From an uncultured Collinsella sp. (GTDB lineage: Bacteria > Actinomycetota > Coriobacteriia > Coriobacteriales > Coriobacteriaceae), in assembly GCA_900554595.1 (NCBI GenBank), contig USHZ01000068.1:1-9732 (forward strand): a DNA stretch of 9,732 nucleotides, written 5' to 3'. The stretch's first letter is position 1. Each line of letters opens with the position of its first letter. Of the stretch, positions 1 through 6,399 are shown piece after piece. The notes beneath the pieces were generated by a model. That model saw nothing but the letters and a program-made list of their open reading frames with translations, did not search any database and was not told the DNA's origin. A program made the translations under genes and the position numbers.

Positions 1-423
1 GAGCAGAGCTCAAAGGTGTTTCTGTACGGCACGGGAACGCTCCAACGTGCGGTTGCTCAAGAGATGCGTCGCGTGTTTTTGGCTGGTGACGAATATTTCT
101 ACGTCGTGGAAGGCGTTGATGAGACCGCAGCTCTTACGGGCGCTTTGACTCAAGACGATCTTCTCTTCGTCTTTTCTCTAAAAGGACAATCCGATAATGC
201 AACTACGCTTGCGCGAAATCTCAAAGCCAGAAACGTTCCTTTTATTGCGGTGACGAGTTATCTGGATAACGATATCGCTCATCTTGCTGATGAGAGCATC
301 TTGGTTGGTACCGAGAGCCTACCGATTGGTGGCGGACATAGTTACGAAGTGCTCGACGCCTATTTTCTTCTCGTCAGCATCTTGTTCTTGAAGTATTCCG
401 AATACAAACGAGCGCATCGATAG
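1..423 (+). CDS. MurR/RpiR-family transcriptional regulator, C-terminal SIS domain (5' truncated by window edge)
   Basis: The frame is open from base 1, so the start and the N-terminal helix-turn-helix half lie outside the window; about 140 residues remain. What is visible is a sugar isomerase (SIS) fold: a beta strand ending in the glycine loop VFLYGTGTLQ, a second strand and loop FVFSLKGQSDN that matches the phosphosugar-binding Ser/Thr-rich turn of SIS domains, then FIAVTSYLDNDIAHLADESI, and a hydrophobic C-terminal helix. In RpiR-type regulators the SIS domain binds a phosphorylated sugar and controls a HTH domain. It lies 178 nt upstream of a dehydratase and a PTS permease in the same direction, so local control of that cassette is the simplest role. 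A free-standing phosphosugar isomerase is possible because the N-terminus is not visible. The effector is unknown. Confidence 0.8.
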   Translation, partial: EQSSKVFLYGTGTLQRAVAQEMRRVFLAGDEYFYVVEGVDETAALTGALTQDDLLFVFSLKGQSDNATTLARNLKARNVPFIAVTSYLDNDIAHLADESILVGTESLPIGGGHSYEVLDAYFLLVSILFLKYSEYKRAHR

Positions 424-440
424 GTTTCCGCAGGTAAACG

Positions 441-482
441 AGCTGTGGAAATTTCCCAGCTGGTGGGAATTCGTCCCAACCA
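441..482. promoter_or_regulatory. Two adjacent inverted repeats, possible operator pair
   Basis: Two dyads lie back to back. The first (441-461) has arms AGCTG/CAGCT around the palindrome GGAAATTTCC with one unpaired T. The second (461-482) pairs TGGT-GGGA with TCCC-ACCA around ATTCG with one bulged A. Both contain a GTGG(A/G)AATT core, as expected of repeated binding sites. GGAA...TTCC dyads have been reported as operators for some RpiR-family proteins, so binding by the upstream regulator is a reasonable guess. Neither hairpin has a T-tract, so they are poor terminator candidates. The position between the regulator and the dehydratase fits cassette control; the function is inferred. Confidence 0.4.
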
Positions 483-542
483 CGGACGATGTACCTATAT
501 CGTCTTTCTCAGGTCTTTCTGGGATATTCGCCTCCTACACTT

Positions 543-561
543 GGCCTCGTTAAACGAGACC
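543..561. promoter_or_regulatory. Near-perfect palindrome upstream of the dehydratase gene
   Basis: The site pairs CTCGTT (546-551) with AACGAG (553-558) around a single central A, and flanking GG/CC extends the symmetry to 19 bp. An odd-length dyad with 6-bp arms is typical of a dimeric regulator site. It lies 40 nt before the dehydratase start, where a bound protein could block transcription or elongation. No convincing sigma-70 promoter could be placed beside it. It competes structurally with the overlapping hairpin at 555-581. Confidence 0.35.
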
Positions 562-581
562 GCGAACGAATGCGAGTCTCG
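555..581 (+). promoter_or_regulatory. Hairpin just upstream of the dehydratase ribosome binding site
   Basis: CGAGAC-CGC (555-563) pairs with GCG-GTCTCG (572-581), with one bulged A at 575 and an 8-nt loop. The stem ends 7 nt before the Shine-Dalgarno stretch GGGAAGGGA (589-597). The left arm shares bases with the palindrome at 543-561, so the two foldings exclude each other in RNA. This arrangement could influence translation or mRNA stability, but nothing beyond position and pairing supports that. Confidence 0.3.
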
Positions 582-601
582 GTGAATCGGGAAGGGACGA
601 A

Positions 602-1807
602 ATGGATTCCTTGAAGATCACGGACGTCCGTCCCATCTGCACTGCTCCCGAGGGCATTAACCTTGTTGTGGTGAAGGTGGAGACGAATGACCCGTCCATC
701 TACGGTGTTGGCTGCGCTACGTTTACGCAGCGTTATGAGGCGGTTGCCCATGCGGTTGACCGCTATCTGAAGCCCTTTTTGCTAGGTAAAGATCCTGCGC
801 GAATTCAGGATATCTGGCAGACTGCACATGTTTCTGGATATTGGCGAAACGGGCCGATCTGGAACAATGCACTTTCCGGCATTGACATGGCACTTTGGGA
901 CATTAAGGGCAAGATGGCCGGCATGCCGCTCTATGACCTTTTTGGTGGTAAATGCCGCGATGCTGTTCCGGCGTATATTCATGCCGATGCACAGACGATA
1001 GAGGGCGCAATCGATTTGGTCCAGCAGCGCGTCGATGCGGGCTGGAATCGAATCCGCGTTCAAATCGGTGGCTATGGCGGAAACGTTCCTGTTGAGAATA
1101 AGCCTAAAGATGCGCTACCCGGTGCATACTATGATCCCAAAGTGTATATGCGCACGGCTATTGAGGGCTTTACTGCCTTACGTCGCGAGTTTGGTGACGA
1201 CATTGAGCTGTGCCATGATGTCCATGAGCGTTTGACGCCTTCCGAGGCAATCCGCTTCGCGCAGCAAATGGACCAATTCGACCTGCTGTTCCTTGAGGAC
1301 GTGCTCGCTCCCGAGCAAATCGCATGGTTCGATCAGGTGCGCGCTCATACGACTTGCCCGCTTGCCATGGGCGAGCTCATCAACAACCCGCATGAGTGGA
1401 TGCAGCTTGTTCAGAATCGAAGCGTTGACTATCTTCGTCTCCACATCAGTCAGGCAGGTGGAATCACGCCCGTTCGCAAGATCATTGCTTTCGCTGACGT
1501 TAATGGAGTTCGCACCGCTTGGCATGGTCCTGGCGATATGTCCGGTATTGGGCATGCGGTCAACACGCACCTTTCCATTTCCTCACCGAACTTCGGTATC
1601 CAAGAGTGGAGCTGCAGCATTAAGGAGAACACGTATCGTGTGTTCCCGGGCATGCCAGTCGTTGAGAACGGCTATGTGTATCTGAACGATCAGCCCGGTA
1701 TCGGTGTGGATATCGATGAGAATCTCGCAGCAGAGTTCCCTCCCGTCGATAAGGATTTGAGTTGGCTTCTTTGCAGACTTCCGGATGGTTCCGCTGCTCG
1801 ACCGTAA
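602..1807 (+). CDS. Enolase-superfamily sugar-acid dehydratase, RspA / D-mannonate dehydratase (ManD) group
   Basis: The 401-residue length matches the RspA/ManD subgroup of the enolase superfamily, cytoplasmic Mg2+ enzymes that abstract the proton alpha to a carboxylate; characterised members dehydrate D-mannonate or D-gluconate, some very slowly. The N-terminal capping domain (about 5-115) carries APEGINLVVVKVE, YWRNGP and ALWDIKGKMAGMPLY. The barrel shows the metal ligands D206, E232 and E258 and the catalytic His of HDVH (H208), spaced as in Novosphingobium ManD (D210, H212, E236, E262). R152 with Y158 are candidates for the Arg/Tyr pair that supplies the second base. H308 of WHGPGD is the barrel-end His. 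The C-terminus has the usual NFGIQEW and GIGVDIDE. GGGAAGGGA at 589-597 sets the start. It is probably cotranscribed with the PTS gene 48 nt downstream. An exact substrate cannot be assigned, and many RspA-like proteins have only weak or no measured ManD activity. Confidence 0.85.
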   Translation: MDSLKITDVRPICTAPEGINLVVVKVETNDPSIYGVGCATFTQRYEAVAHAVDRYLKPFLLGKDPARIQDIWQTAHVSGYWRNGPIWNNALSGIDMALWDIKGKMAGMPLYDLFGGKCRDAVPAYIHADAQTIEGAIDLVQQRVDAGWNRIRVQIGGYGGNVPVENKPKDALPGAYYDPKVYMRTAIEGFTALRREFGDDIELCHDVHERLTPSEAIRFAQQMDQFDLLFLEDVLAPEQIAWFDQVRAHTTCPLAMGELINNPHEWMQLVQNRSVDYLRLHISQAGGITPVRKIIAFADVNGVRTAWHGPGDMSGIGHAVNTHLSISSPNFGIQEWSCSIKENTYRVFPGMPVVENGYVYLNDQPGIGVDIDENLAAEFPPVDKDLSWLLCRLPDGSAARP

Positions 1808-1855
1808 TGCGACCCGGAGTTATTTGTATTTGAGTTCCTTGAAAGGGGATAGACC

Positions 1856-3250
1856 ATGAAAACTGATGATAAGGCCATTGCCAAAGGCATTGTTGCTGCA
1901 GTTGGAGGCGTAGACAATATCAGGGCCGTGGGTCATTGTTCGACCAGGCTGCGTTTGACGCTTCATGATAAGACCAAGGTCGATGAGAAAACAATCGAAG
2001 ATATTGAGGGCGTCAAAGGCCAATTCTTCGCCGGCGAACAGTATCAGGTGATTTTGGGCACCGGTCTTGTTAACCGTGTTTACGATATTGTCGCGGGCGA
2101 GAATCAGGGCGGTGTTAACACCGATATTAAGGCCGACCTGTATGCCGGCATGTCGCTCCCCAAGAAGCTCTCTCGTATTTTGGGCGATATCTTTATTCCC
2201 GTTATTCCCGTCCTAGTGGCAACAGGCCTTTTTAGCGGCTTCATTAACTGCATCAACTCGTTTGGCGTTCAGATGGACCCCAACGTTTTGACGATCGCGA
2301 CCATTCTGATGAAAACTGCTTTTACCTTTCTGCCCGTGCTTATTGCATGGTCGGGCATGAAGCAGTTTGGTGGTAGCCCCGTCATCGGCATCGTCCTTGG
2401 TCTCATGCTGGTGAACCCGCTTCTTCCTAACCCGAATGATGTGGTTAAGGGTACGGTTGAGGCAATCACTTTCCATCCGTTTGGCCTTGAGTGGAATGTT
2501 GTAGGTTATCAGGGCTCGGTGCTTCCCGCTCTTGTTGTTGCGTATATCGCTGCAAAGACCGAGAAGACTCTTAAGAACGTTGTTCCGGATGTTCTGGATC
2601 TTATCATCACTCCGTTTACTACGATCCTCATTGCCGGCTTGCTTGGCATGCTTGTTATTGGCCCCGTTTGCCAGACCGTGGAACACGCTGTTTTGGCTGC
2701 CGCGAAGTTCGTTATCGCGTTGCCGTTCGGTCTGGGTGGACTAATCCTTGGCGGAACGCAGCAGGCGATTGTGGTTACCGGTATGCACCACATCTTCCTT
2801 GCGCTCGAAACTGACTATCTTGCTACCACCGGTTTCAACCCCTTCAATGCCATGATTTCCGGTGGCATTATGGCCCAGGCTACCGCCGCCTTGGTTACCG
2901 GTCTTAAGGTAAAGAACCCTAAAAAGCGTGGCTTCTATATGGCTGCATCGCTGCCTGCATTCCTGGGCATTACCGAGCCGGCAATCTTTGGCGTGAACCT
3001 CAAGTTTGGCAAGCCGTTCCTGTTCGCTCTTTGCGGAGGTGCCTGCGCTGGTTGGTGTGGCGCAATGCTTCATGCTGCCAGTACCGGTATGGGCGTTGCT
3101 GCTATTCCGGGAATCGTTACCTACCTGTACAGCCAGCAGGCCATCATCAACTACTTTATCATCCATGGTGTTGGCATTGCGGTTTCCGGTCTGCTCACTT
3201 GGTTCTTCTTTGACCCTAACAAGGCCGAACAGGCTGAGCTTGAGAACTAG
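1856..3250 (+). CDS. PTS sugar transporter EIIBC, glucose/sucrose/MurNAc superfamily
   Basis: A 464-residue membrane permease that takes up a sugar and phosphorylates it. The EIIB domain (about 1-80) has the phospho-cysteine site GHCSTRLRL with C28, preceded by the typical GGVDNI. After a linker, the EIIC domain (about 105-455) has many hydrophobic segments, the conserved TGMHHIF (308-314) and the substrate-site signature GITEPAIFG (371-379). There is no EIIA domain, so it needs a Crr-type EIIA in trans, as MurP, TreB and ScrA do. GAAAGGGG at 1841-1848 sets the start. The domain order B-C and the nearby RpiR regulator recall the MurNAc system (murR/murP), but no MurNAc-6-P etherase is present here. 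No phospho-glycosidase is present either, so the sugar is unassigned. Codon choice is less GC-biased than in leuS onward. Confidence 0.92.
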   Translation: MKTDDKAIAKGIVAAVGGVDNIRAVGHCSTRLRLTLHDKTKVDEKTIEDIEGVKGQFFAGEQYQVILGTGLVNRVYDIVAGENQGGVNTDIKADLYAGMSLPKKLSRILGDIFIPVIPVLVATGLFSGFINCINSFGVQMDPNVLTIATILMKTAFTFLPVLIAWSGMKQFGGSPVIGIVLGLMLVNPLLPNPNDVVKGTVEAITFHPFGLEWNVVGYQGSVLPALVVAYIAAKTEKTLKNVVPDVLDLIITPFTTILIAGLLGMLVIGPVCQTVEHAVLAAAKFVIALPFGLGGLILGGTQQAIVVTGMHHIFLALETDYLATTGFNPFNAMISGGIMAQATAALVTGLKVKNPKKRGFYMAASLPAFLGITEPAIFGVNLKFGKPFLFALCGGACAGWCGAMLHAASTGMGVAAIPGIVTYLYSQQAIINYFIIHGVGIAVSGLLTWFFFDPNKAEQAELEN

Positions 3251-3354
3251 GTTTTGTTTGATCTAACTCAGATGGGTATATCGTTCATTTCATGAGGCTT
3301 TGATGGCTCATATCCAATGAAGCGTGCTTTCCCTGTACATACTCTTTTTAGATA
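3251..3354 (+). other. Non-coding 3' region after the PTS gene
   Basis: This is the first part of a 315-nt gap between the PTS gene and leuS. It is AT-rich and has no credible reading frame with a ribosome binding site. Only a weak imperfect dyad is visible around ATGAG...CTCAT (about 3292-3311). The rest of the gap holds a terminator, a promoter candidate and a long hairpin, listed separately. Confidence 0.6.
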
Positions 3355-3389
3355 AAGCGAGATGTCTGCAAGTCGCAGGCATCTCGCTT
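3355..3389 (+). terminator. Terminator-like hairpin closing the sugar cassette
   Basis: AAGCGAGATGTCTGC (3355-3369) pairs with GCAGGCATCTCGCTT (3375-3389) over 15 bp with one U-G wobble and a 5-nt loop. The wobble is compatible with + strand RNA and not with the other strand. The tail TTGTCGTATTT is a poor but T-containing tract. The stem lies between two unrelated transcription units, so intrinsic termination of the PTS transcript is the natural reading, though efficiency may be modest. Confidence 0.6.
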
Positions 3390-3397
3390 GTCGTATT

Positions 3398-3406
3398 TGC
3401 TATCAT
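3398..3406 (+). promoter_or_regulatory. Candidate extended -10 promoter for leuS
   Basis: TGC-TATCAT is a TGn extended -10 with five of six bases matching TATAAT. No good -35 hexamer lies 16-18 bp upstream, where the terminator stem sits; extended -10 promoters can work with a weak -35. It would start RNA near 3413, giving a leader of about 150 nt that contains the whole hairpin at 3424-3542. Placement directly after a terminator and before a housekeeping gene supports it. Confidence 0.4.
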
Positions 3407-3423
3407 CAGTCAAGTTAACCTTA

Positions 3424-3542
3424 GGGTCGGTCGGCTTGGCTTTGTTCGCTACAAGTTCCGCACGCAAAGAAGAGCACTTAATGTGCTCTTCGTCTTGCGC
3501 AGGACTGTCCGCAGTAGCGAATAAAGCTAAGCCGACCGACCC
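3424..3542 (+). ncRNA. 119-nt long-stem hairpin in the leuS leader, function unknown
   Basis: Bases 3424-3452 pair with 3514-3542 over 29 consecutive base pairs, 27 Watson-Crick and two G-U. Inside are further helices: 3454-3458 with 3502-3506 (five pairs, one U-G), CGCAA 3463-3467 with TTGCG 3495-3499, and GAAGAGCAC 3469-3477 with GTGCTCTTC 3483-3491 closed by loop TTAAT. Every non-Watson-Crick pair is G-U in + strand RNA and would be an A-C mismatch in the other strand, which mildly favours a functional + strand transcript. The stem ends 12 nt before the leuS Shine-Dalgarno. No T-box consensus (such as GGTGGNACCGCG) is present. It could be a cis-regulatory leader, an RNase III target, or a non-autonomous mobile element (MITE) with long terminal inverted repeats. 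No clear target-site duplication was seen. Confidence 0.6.
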
Positions 3543-3565
3543 CATTAAAGATTAAAGGAGCTGAT

Positions 3566-6142
3566 ATGTGCGATTGCACAGATCATAAGGACGAGATCCC
3601 TGCCTACGACGCGCAGGCCATTGAGTCCAAGTGGATGAAGGCCTGGGAGGACTCCAACCTCTTTGCCGTCGACACCGACGCTAGCAAGCCCAAGAAGTAC
3701 GTGCTCGAGATGTTCCCGTATCCGTCGGGCGACCTGCACATGGGCCACGCGCGCAACTATACCATCGGTGATGCCATGGCCCGTCAGGCCCGCATGCGCG
3801 GCTACGACGTGCTGCACCCCATCGGCTTCGATGCCTTTGGCCTGCCCGCCGAGAACGCCGCCATCAAGCACAACACGCAGGCTGCCGCTTGGACGTACAA
3901 GAACATGGACCAGGCGCTCGCCACGATGAAGCGCATGGGCTTCTCCTACGATCTGGATCGCATGGTCAAGACCTGCAGCCCCGACTACTACCGCTGGGGT
4001 CAGTGGATCTTTGAGAAGCTGTGGGAAAAGGGCCTGGTCTATCGTAAGAAGAACCCGGTCAACTGGTGCCCCACCTGCAAGACCGTTCTGGCTAACGAAC
4101 AGGTCACCGAGGGCAAGTGCTGGCGCTGCGGCACCGAGCCCGAGAAGCGCGACCTTGAGCAGTGGTACTTCAAGATTACCGAGTACTCCCAGGAGCTGCT
4201 CGACGACCTGGAGAAGCTCCCCGGCTGGCCCGAGCGCGTCAAGCAGATGCAGGCCAACTGGATCGGCCGCTCCGAGGGCGCCGAGGTCGACTTTACCCTG
4301 TGCGACAAGGATGGCGAGCCCATCGAGGGCGACGAGGGTAAGATCACCGTCTTCACCACGCGTGCCGACACCCTGTTTGGCGTGTCCTTCTTTGTCCTGG
4401 CCCCCGAGTACGCTCGTCTGCACGAGCTCGTCGAGGGCACGGAGTACGAGGAGGCCGTCACCAAGATCGTCGAGGACTCCAAGCATATCTCTGCCGTCGA
4501 GCGTGCCCAGGGCACCCTCGAGAAGCACGGTGCCTTTACCGGCCGCTATGTGGTGAACCCCGTCAACGGCGAGAAGGTCCCCGTGTGGGTTGCCGATTAT
4601 GTCGTTGCCGACTACGGCACCGGCGCCGTCATGGCCGTTCCCTGCGGTGACCAGCGTGACTTTGAGTTCGCCCGCAAGTACGACCTGCCTATTGTGCCGA
4701 TCATCCTGGACGATGACGACCGCGCTGCCGTCGAGGCCAGCGGCGAGACCATCGATACCTTCCATGCCGAGAACGTCGACTGGGATTGCGCCCACGCTGC
4801 CGAGGGCACGCTCGTCCAGTCCGGCAAGTACACCGGCATGCGCGGCGGTAAGCACTCCGAGGGCGAGGCTGCGATCGTGGCCGACCTCGAGGCCATGGGC
4901 TGCGGCCGTCGCAAGGTTGAGTTCCGTCTGCGCGACTGGCTCATCAGCCGTCAGCGCTACTGGGGCAACCCCATCCCGGCCATTCACTGCGAGCACTGCG
5001 GCATCGTGCCCGTGCCCGAGGACCAGCTGCCGGTGACGCTGCCCGAGAACCTTGACCTGGGTGCCGGCGAGACCCTTGCCGAGTGCAAGGAATTCTACGA
5101 GACCACCTGCCCGGTCTGCGGTCGCCCGGCCAAGCGCGAGACCGATACCATGGACACCTTCACCTGCTCCAGCTGGTATTACCTGCGCTATACCGACCCG
5201 CACAACACCGAGTTGCCCTTCTCCCGCGAGGCTGCCGATCGTTGGATGCCTGTCGATAACTACATCGGAGGCATCGAGCACGCCATTCTGCACTTGCTCT
5301 ACAGCCGATTCTTTACCAAGGCGCTGCGCGACCTGGGCCTGCTGACCGTTGACGAGCCCTTTACCAACCTGCTGTGCCAGGGCATGGTCAAGGACGAGAA
5401 CGGCGACACCATGTCCAAGTCCAAGGGCAATGTTGTGCCCCCGAGCTCGGTTATTGAGCCCTACGGTGCCGACACCATGCGTCTGGCGATCCTGTTTATC
5501 GCCCCGCCAGAGAAGGACTTCGACTGGGATCCCAAGGCCGTCGAGGGCGCTAACCGCTTCATTAAGCGCGCCTGGCGTATCGTGTGGCAGCTCGTCCAGT
5601 CCGGTGACGCCAACTTGGCCTTCGACAAGTCCGCGCTCGACGAGGTCGCGATGAAGCTCTATCGCGAGCGTCACCGCACCATCGCCAAGTGCACCGAGGA
5701 CTTCGACCGCGGCCAGTTCAACACCGCGATCTCGGCTGTCATGGAACTCGTCAACGCCGCGAGCGCCTACCTCAACGCTACCGAGGGCGCTTCCCGTGAC
5801 AAGGCCCTGTGCTACGGCGTGGCCAAGGATATCGTGAGCGTCCTTGCCCCCATCTGCCCGTTCTGGGCCGACGAGCTGTGGCATGAGGCACTCGGCTGCG
5901 AGGGTAATGCCTACACCGCCGCCTGGCCCGAGTTTGACCTGGCCGAGTCCATCGAGGACACGGTGCAAATCGTCGTACAGGTGCTCGGCAAGGTCCGTGG
6001 CCGCATCGACGTCGCCCGCGACGCCTCCAACGAGGAGATGCAGGCTGCCGCCGAGGAAGCCGTTGCCAAGTGGCTCGAGGGCAAGACGGTCGTCAAGGCC
6101 ATCTGCGTGCCCGGCAAGCTGGTCAACCTGGTGGTCAAGTAA
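3566..6142 (+). CDS. leuS: Leucine--tRNA ligase (leucyl-tRNA synthetase, LeuRS)
   Basis: A class Ia synthetase that charges tRNA-Leu in the cytoplasm; 858 residues, close to the 860 of E. coli. Seen in order: the ATP-binding HMGH motif (58-61) in PSGDLHMGHARNYTIGDA; a zinc-binding insertion NWCPTCKTVL...GKCWRCG (around 170-192); the CP1 editing domain with the threonine-rich TTRADTLFG (264-272), where T264 and T269 match T247 and T252 of E. coli; the DYGTGAVMAVP strand with D362 and D365 matching editing-site D342 and D345; the TMSKSKGN loop (615-622); the anticodon-binding helical domain; and the C-terminal domain ending GKLVNLVVK. The residue before D362 is Gly where E. coli and most LeuRS have His. 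AAGGAG at 3555-3560, 5 nt before the ATG, sets the start. It forms a monocistronic unit: structured leader before, strong terminator after. Codon use is strongly GC-biased, as expected of a highly expressed core gene. Confidence 0.98.
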   Translation: MCDCTDHKDEIPAYDAQAIESKWMKAWEDSNLFAVDTDASKPKKYVLEMFPYPSGDLHMGHARNYTIGDAMARQARMRGYDVLHPIGFDAFGLPAENAAIKHNTQAAAWTYKNMDQALATMKRMGFSYDLDRMVKTCSPDYYRWGQWIFEKLWEKGLVYRKKNPVNWCPTCKTVLANEQVTEGKCWRCGTEPEKRDLEQWYFKITEYSQELLDDLEKLPGWPERVKQMQANWIGRSEGAEVDFTLCDKDGEPIEGDEGKITVFTTRADTLFGVSFFVLAPEYARLHELVEGTEYEEAVTKIVEDSKHISAVERAQGTLEKHGAFTGRYVVNPVNGEKVPVWVADYVVADYGTGAVMAVPCGDQRDFEFARKYDLPIVPIILDDDDRAAVEASGETIDTFHAENVDWDCAHAAEGTLVQSGKYTGMRGGKHSEGEAAIVADLEAMGCGRRKVEFRLRDWLISRQRYWGNPIPAIHCEHCGIVPVPEDQLPVTLPENLDLGAGETLAECKEFYETTCPVCGRPAKRETDTMDTFTCSSWYYLRYTDPHNTELPFSREAADRWMPVDNYIGGIEHAILHLLYSRFFTKALRDLGLLTVDEPFTNLLCQGMVKDENGDTMSKSKGNVVPPSSVIEPYGADTMRLAILFIAPPEKDFDWDPKAVEGANRFIKRAWRIVWQLVQSGDANLAFDKSALDEVAMKLYRERHRTIAKCTEDFDRGQFNTAISAVMELVNAASAYLNATEGASRDKALCYGVAKDIVSVLAPICPFWADELWHEALGCEGNAYTAAWPEFDLAESIEDTVQIVVQVLGKVRGRIDVARDASNEEMQAAAEEAVAKWLEGKTVVKAICVPGKLVNLVVK

Positions 6143-6172
6143 GCGCTGCGCGCATAGCTGACATCAAAAAGC

Positions 6173-6207
6173 GAGGGGCGATTCCGCGGGGAGTCGCCCC
6201 TCTTTTT
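6173..6207 (+). terminator. Rho-independent terminator of leuS
   Basis: GAGGGGCGATTCC (6173-6185) pairs with GGAGTCGCCCCTC (6190-6202) over 13 bp with one U-G wobble and a GCGG loop, followed by TTTTT. An upstream AAAAAGC can pair with part of the T-tract. It starts 31 nt after the leuS stop and is a textbook intrinsic terminator. Confidence 0.93.
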
Positions 6208-6292
6208 GGTTAAGGATACTTGCGACAACACCCAATTATCCATTTCTTGTGGAGAACCTGTGCTCACGCTGACCTGCGGGTTTGTGTTGTGG

Positions 6293-6321
6293 TTGCACGT
6301 TTGTGCAGGTATTGGTATAGT
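6293..6321 (+). promoter_or_regulatory. Extended -10 sigma-70-type promoter of the rimP-nusA-infB operon
   Basis: TTGCAC (6293-6298) is separated by exactly 17 bp from TATAGT (6316-6321), which differs from TATAAT by one base and is preceded by TGG, an extended -10 TGn. Transcription should start near 6328-6330, about 70 nt before rimP. The stretch between the leuS terminator and this promoter (6208-6292) shows no gene. Confidence 0.7.
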
Positions 6322-6332
6322 TTGCTTGCAAA
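6321..6332. promoter_or_regulatory. Short dyad over the presumed transcription start
   Basis: TTTGC-TT-GCAAA is a perfect 5-bp inverted repeat beginning at the last base of the -10 box and covering the expected start site. A repressor bound here would block initiation. The arms are short, so chance is a fair alternative. Confidence 0.25.
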
Positions 6333-6346
6333 TGAAGTTGTAATTG

Positions 6347-6379
6347 AAAGAAGTGGGGTTTCGGCCCCGCTTCTTTTTT
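6347..6379 (+). terminator. Intrinsic-terminator-like hairpin in the rimP leader (possible attenuator)
   Basis: AAAGAAGTGGGG (6347-6358) pairs with CCCCGCTTCTTT (6365-6376) over 12 bp with one U-G wobble and a 6-nt TTTCGG loop, and runs into six T residues (6374-6379). It has all the parts of an intrinsic terminator but lies downstream of the operon promoter and ends 8 nt before the rimP Shine-Dalgarno (6388-6393). Transcripts must read through it to reach rimP, so it may act as an attenuator. An operon encoding NusA, which itself alters pausing and termination, makes feedback control plausible. No competing antiterminator fold was identified in the short leader. Confidence 0.75.
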
Positions 6380-6399
6380 GTATGGATGGAGGTCCCGCA

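Noticed and set aside
3324..3524. A 66-residue frame, or a leucine-rich leader peptide (LNVLFVLRR region), before leuS
   Set aside because: It runs through both hairpins, has no ribosome binding site, and the leucine codons are scattered rather than in a run as in attenuation peptides.
3413..3565. T-box riboswitch upstream of leuS
   Set aside because: The leader lacks the conserved T-box bulge sequence and an antiterminator/terminator pair next to the gene; the observed fold is one long hairpin.
3545..5968. An 807-residue open frame on the - strand antisense to leuS
   Set aside because: It lies wholly against leuS and its product is a low-complexity Leu/Gly/Val/Ala-rich sequence with no recognisable domain. 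Strong C/G preference at third positions removes antisense stop codons, which explains its length.
6220..6399. A 60-residue N-terminal extension of RimP
   Set aside because: The extension would cover the promoter and terminator-like hairpin, has no Shine-Dalgarno, and RimP proteins normally begin near the chosen ATG at 6400.
6208..6399. An initiator tRNA gene (metY) before rimP as in E. coli
   Set aside because: No cloverleaf, no GTTCGA-type T-loop and no CCA end could be found in this stretch.
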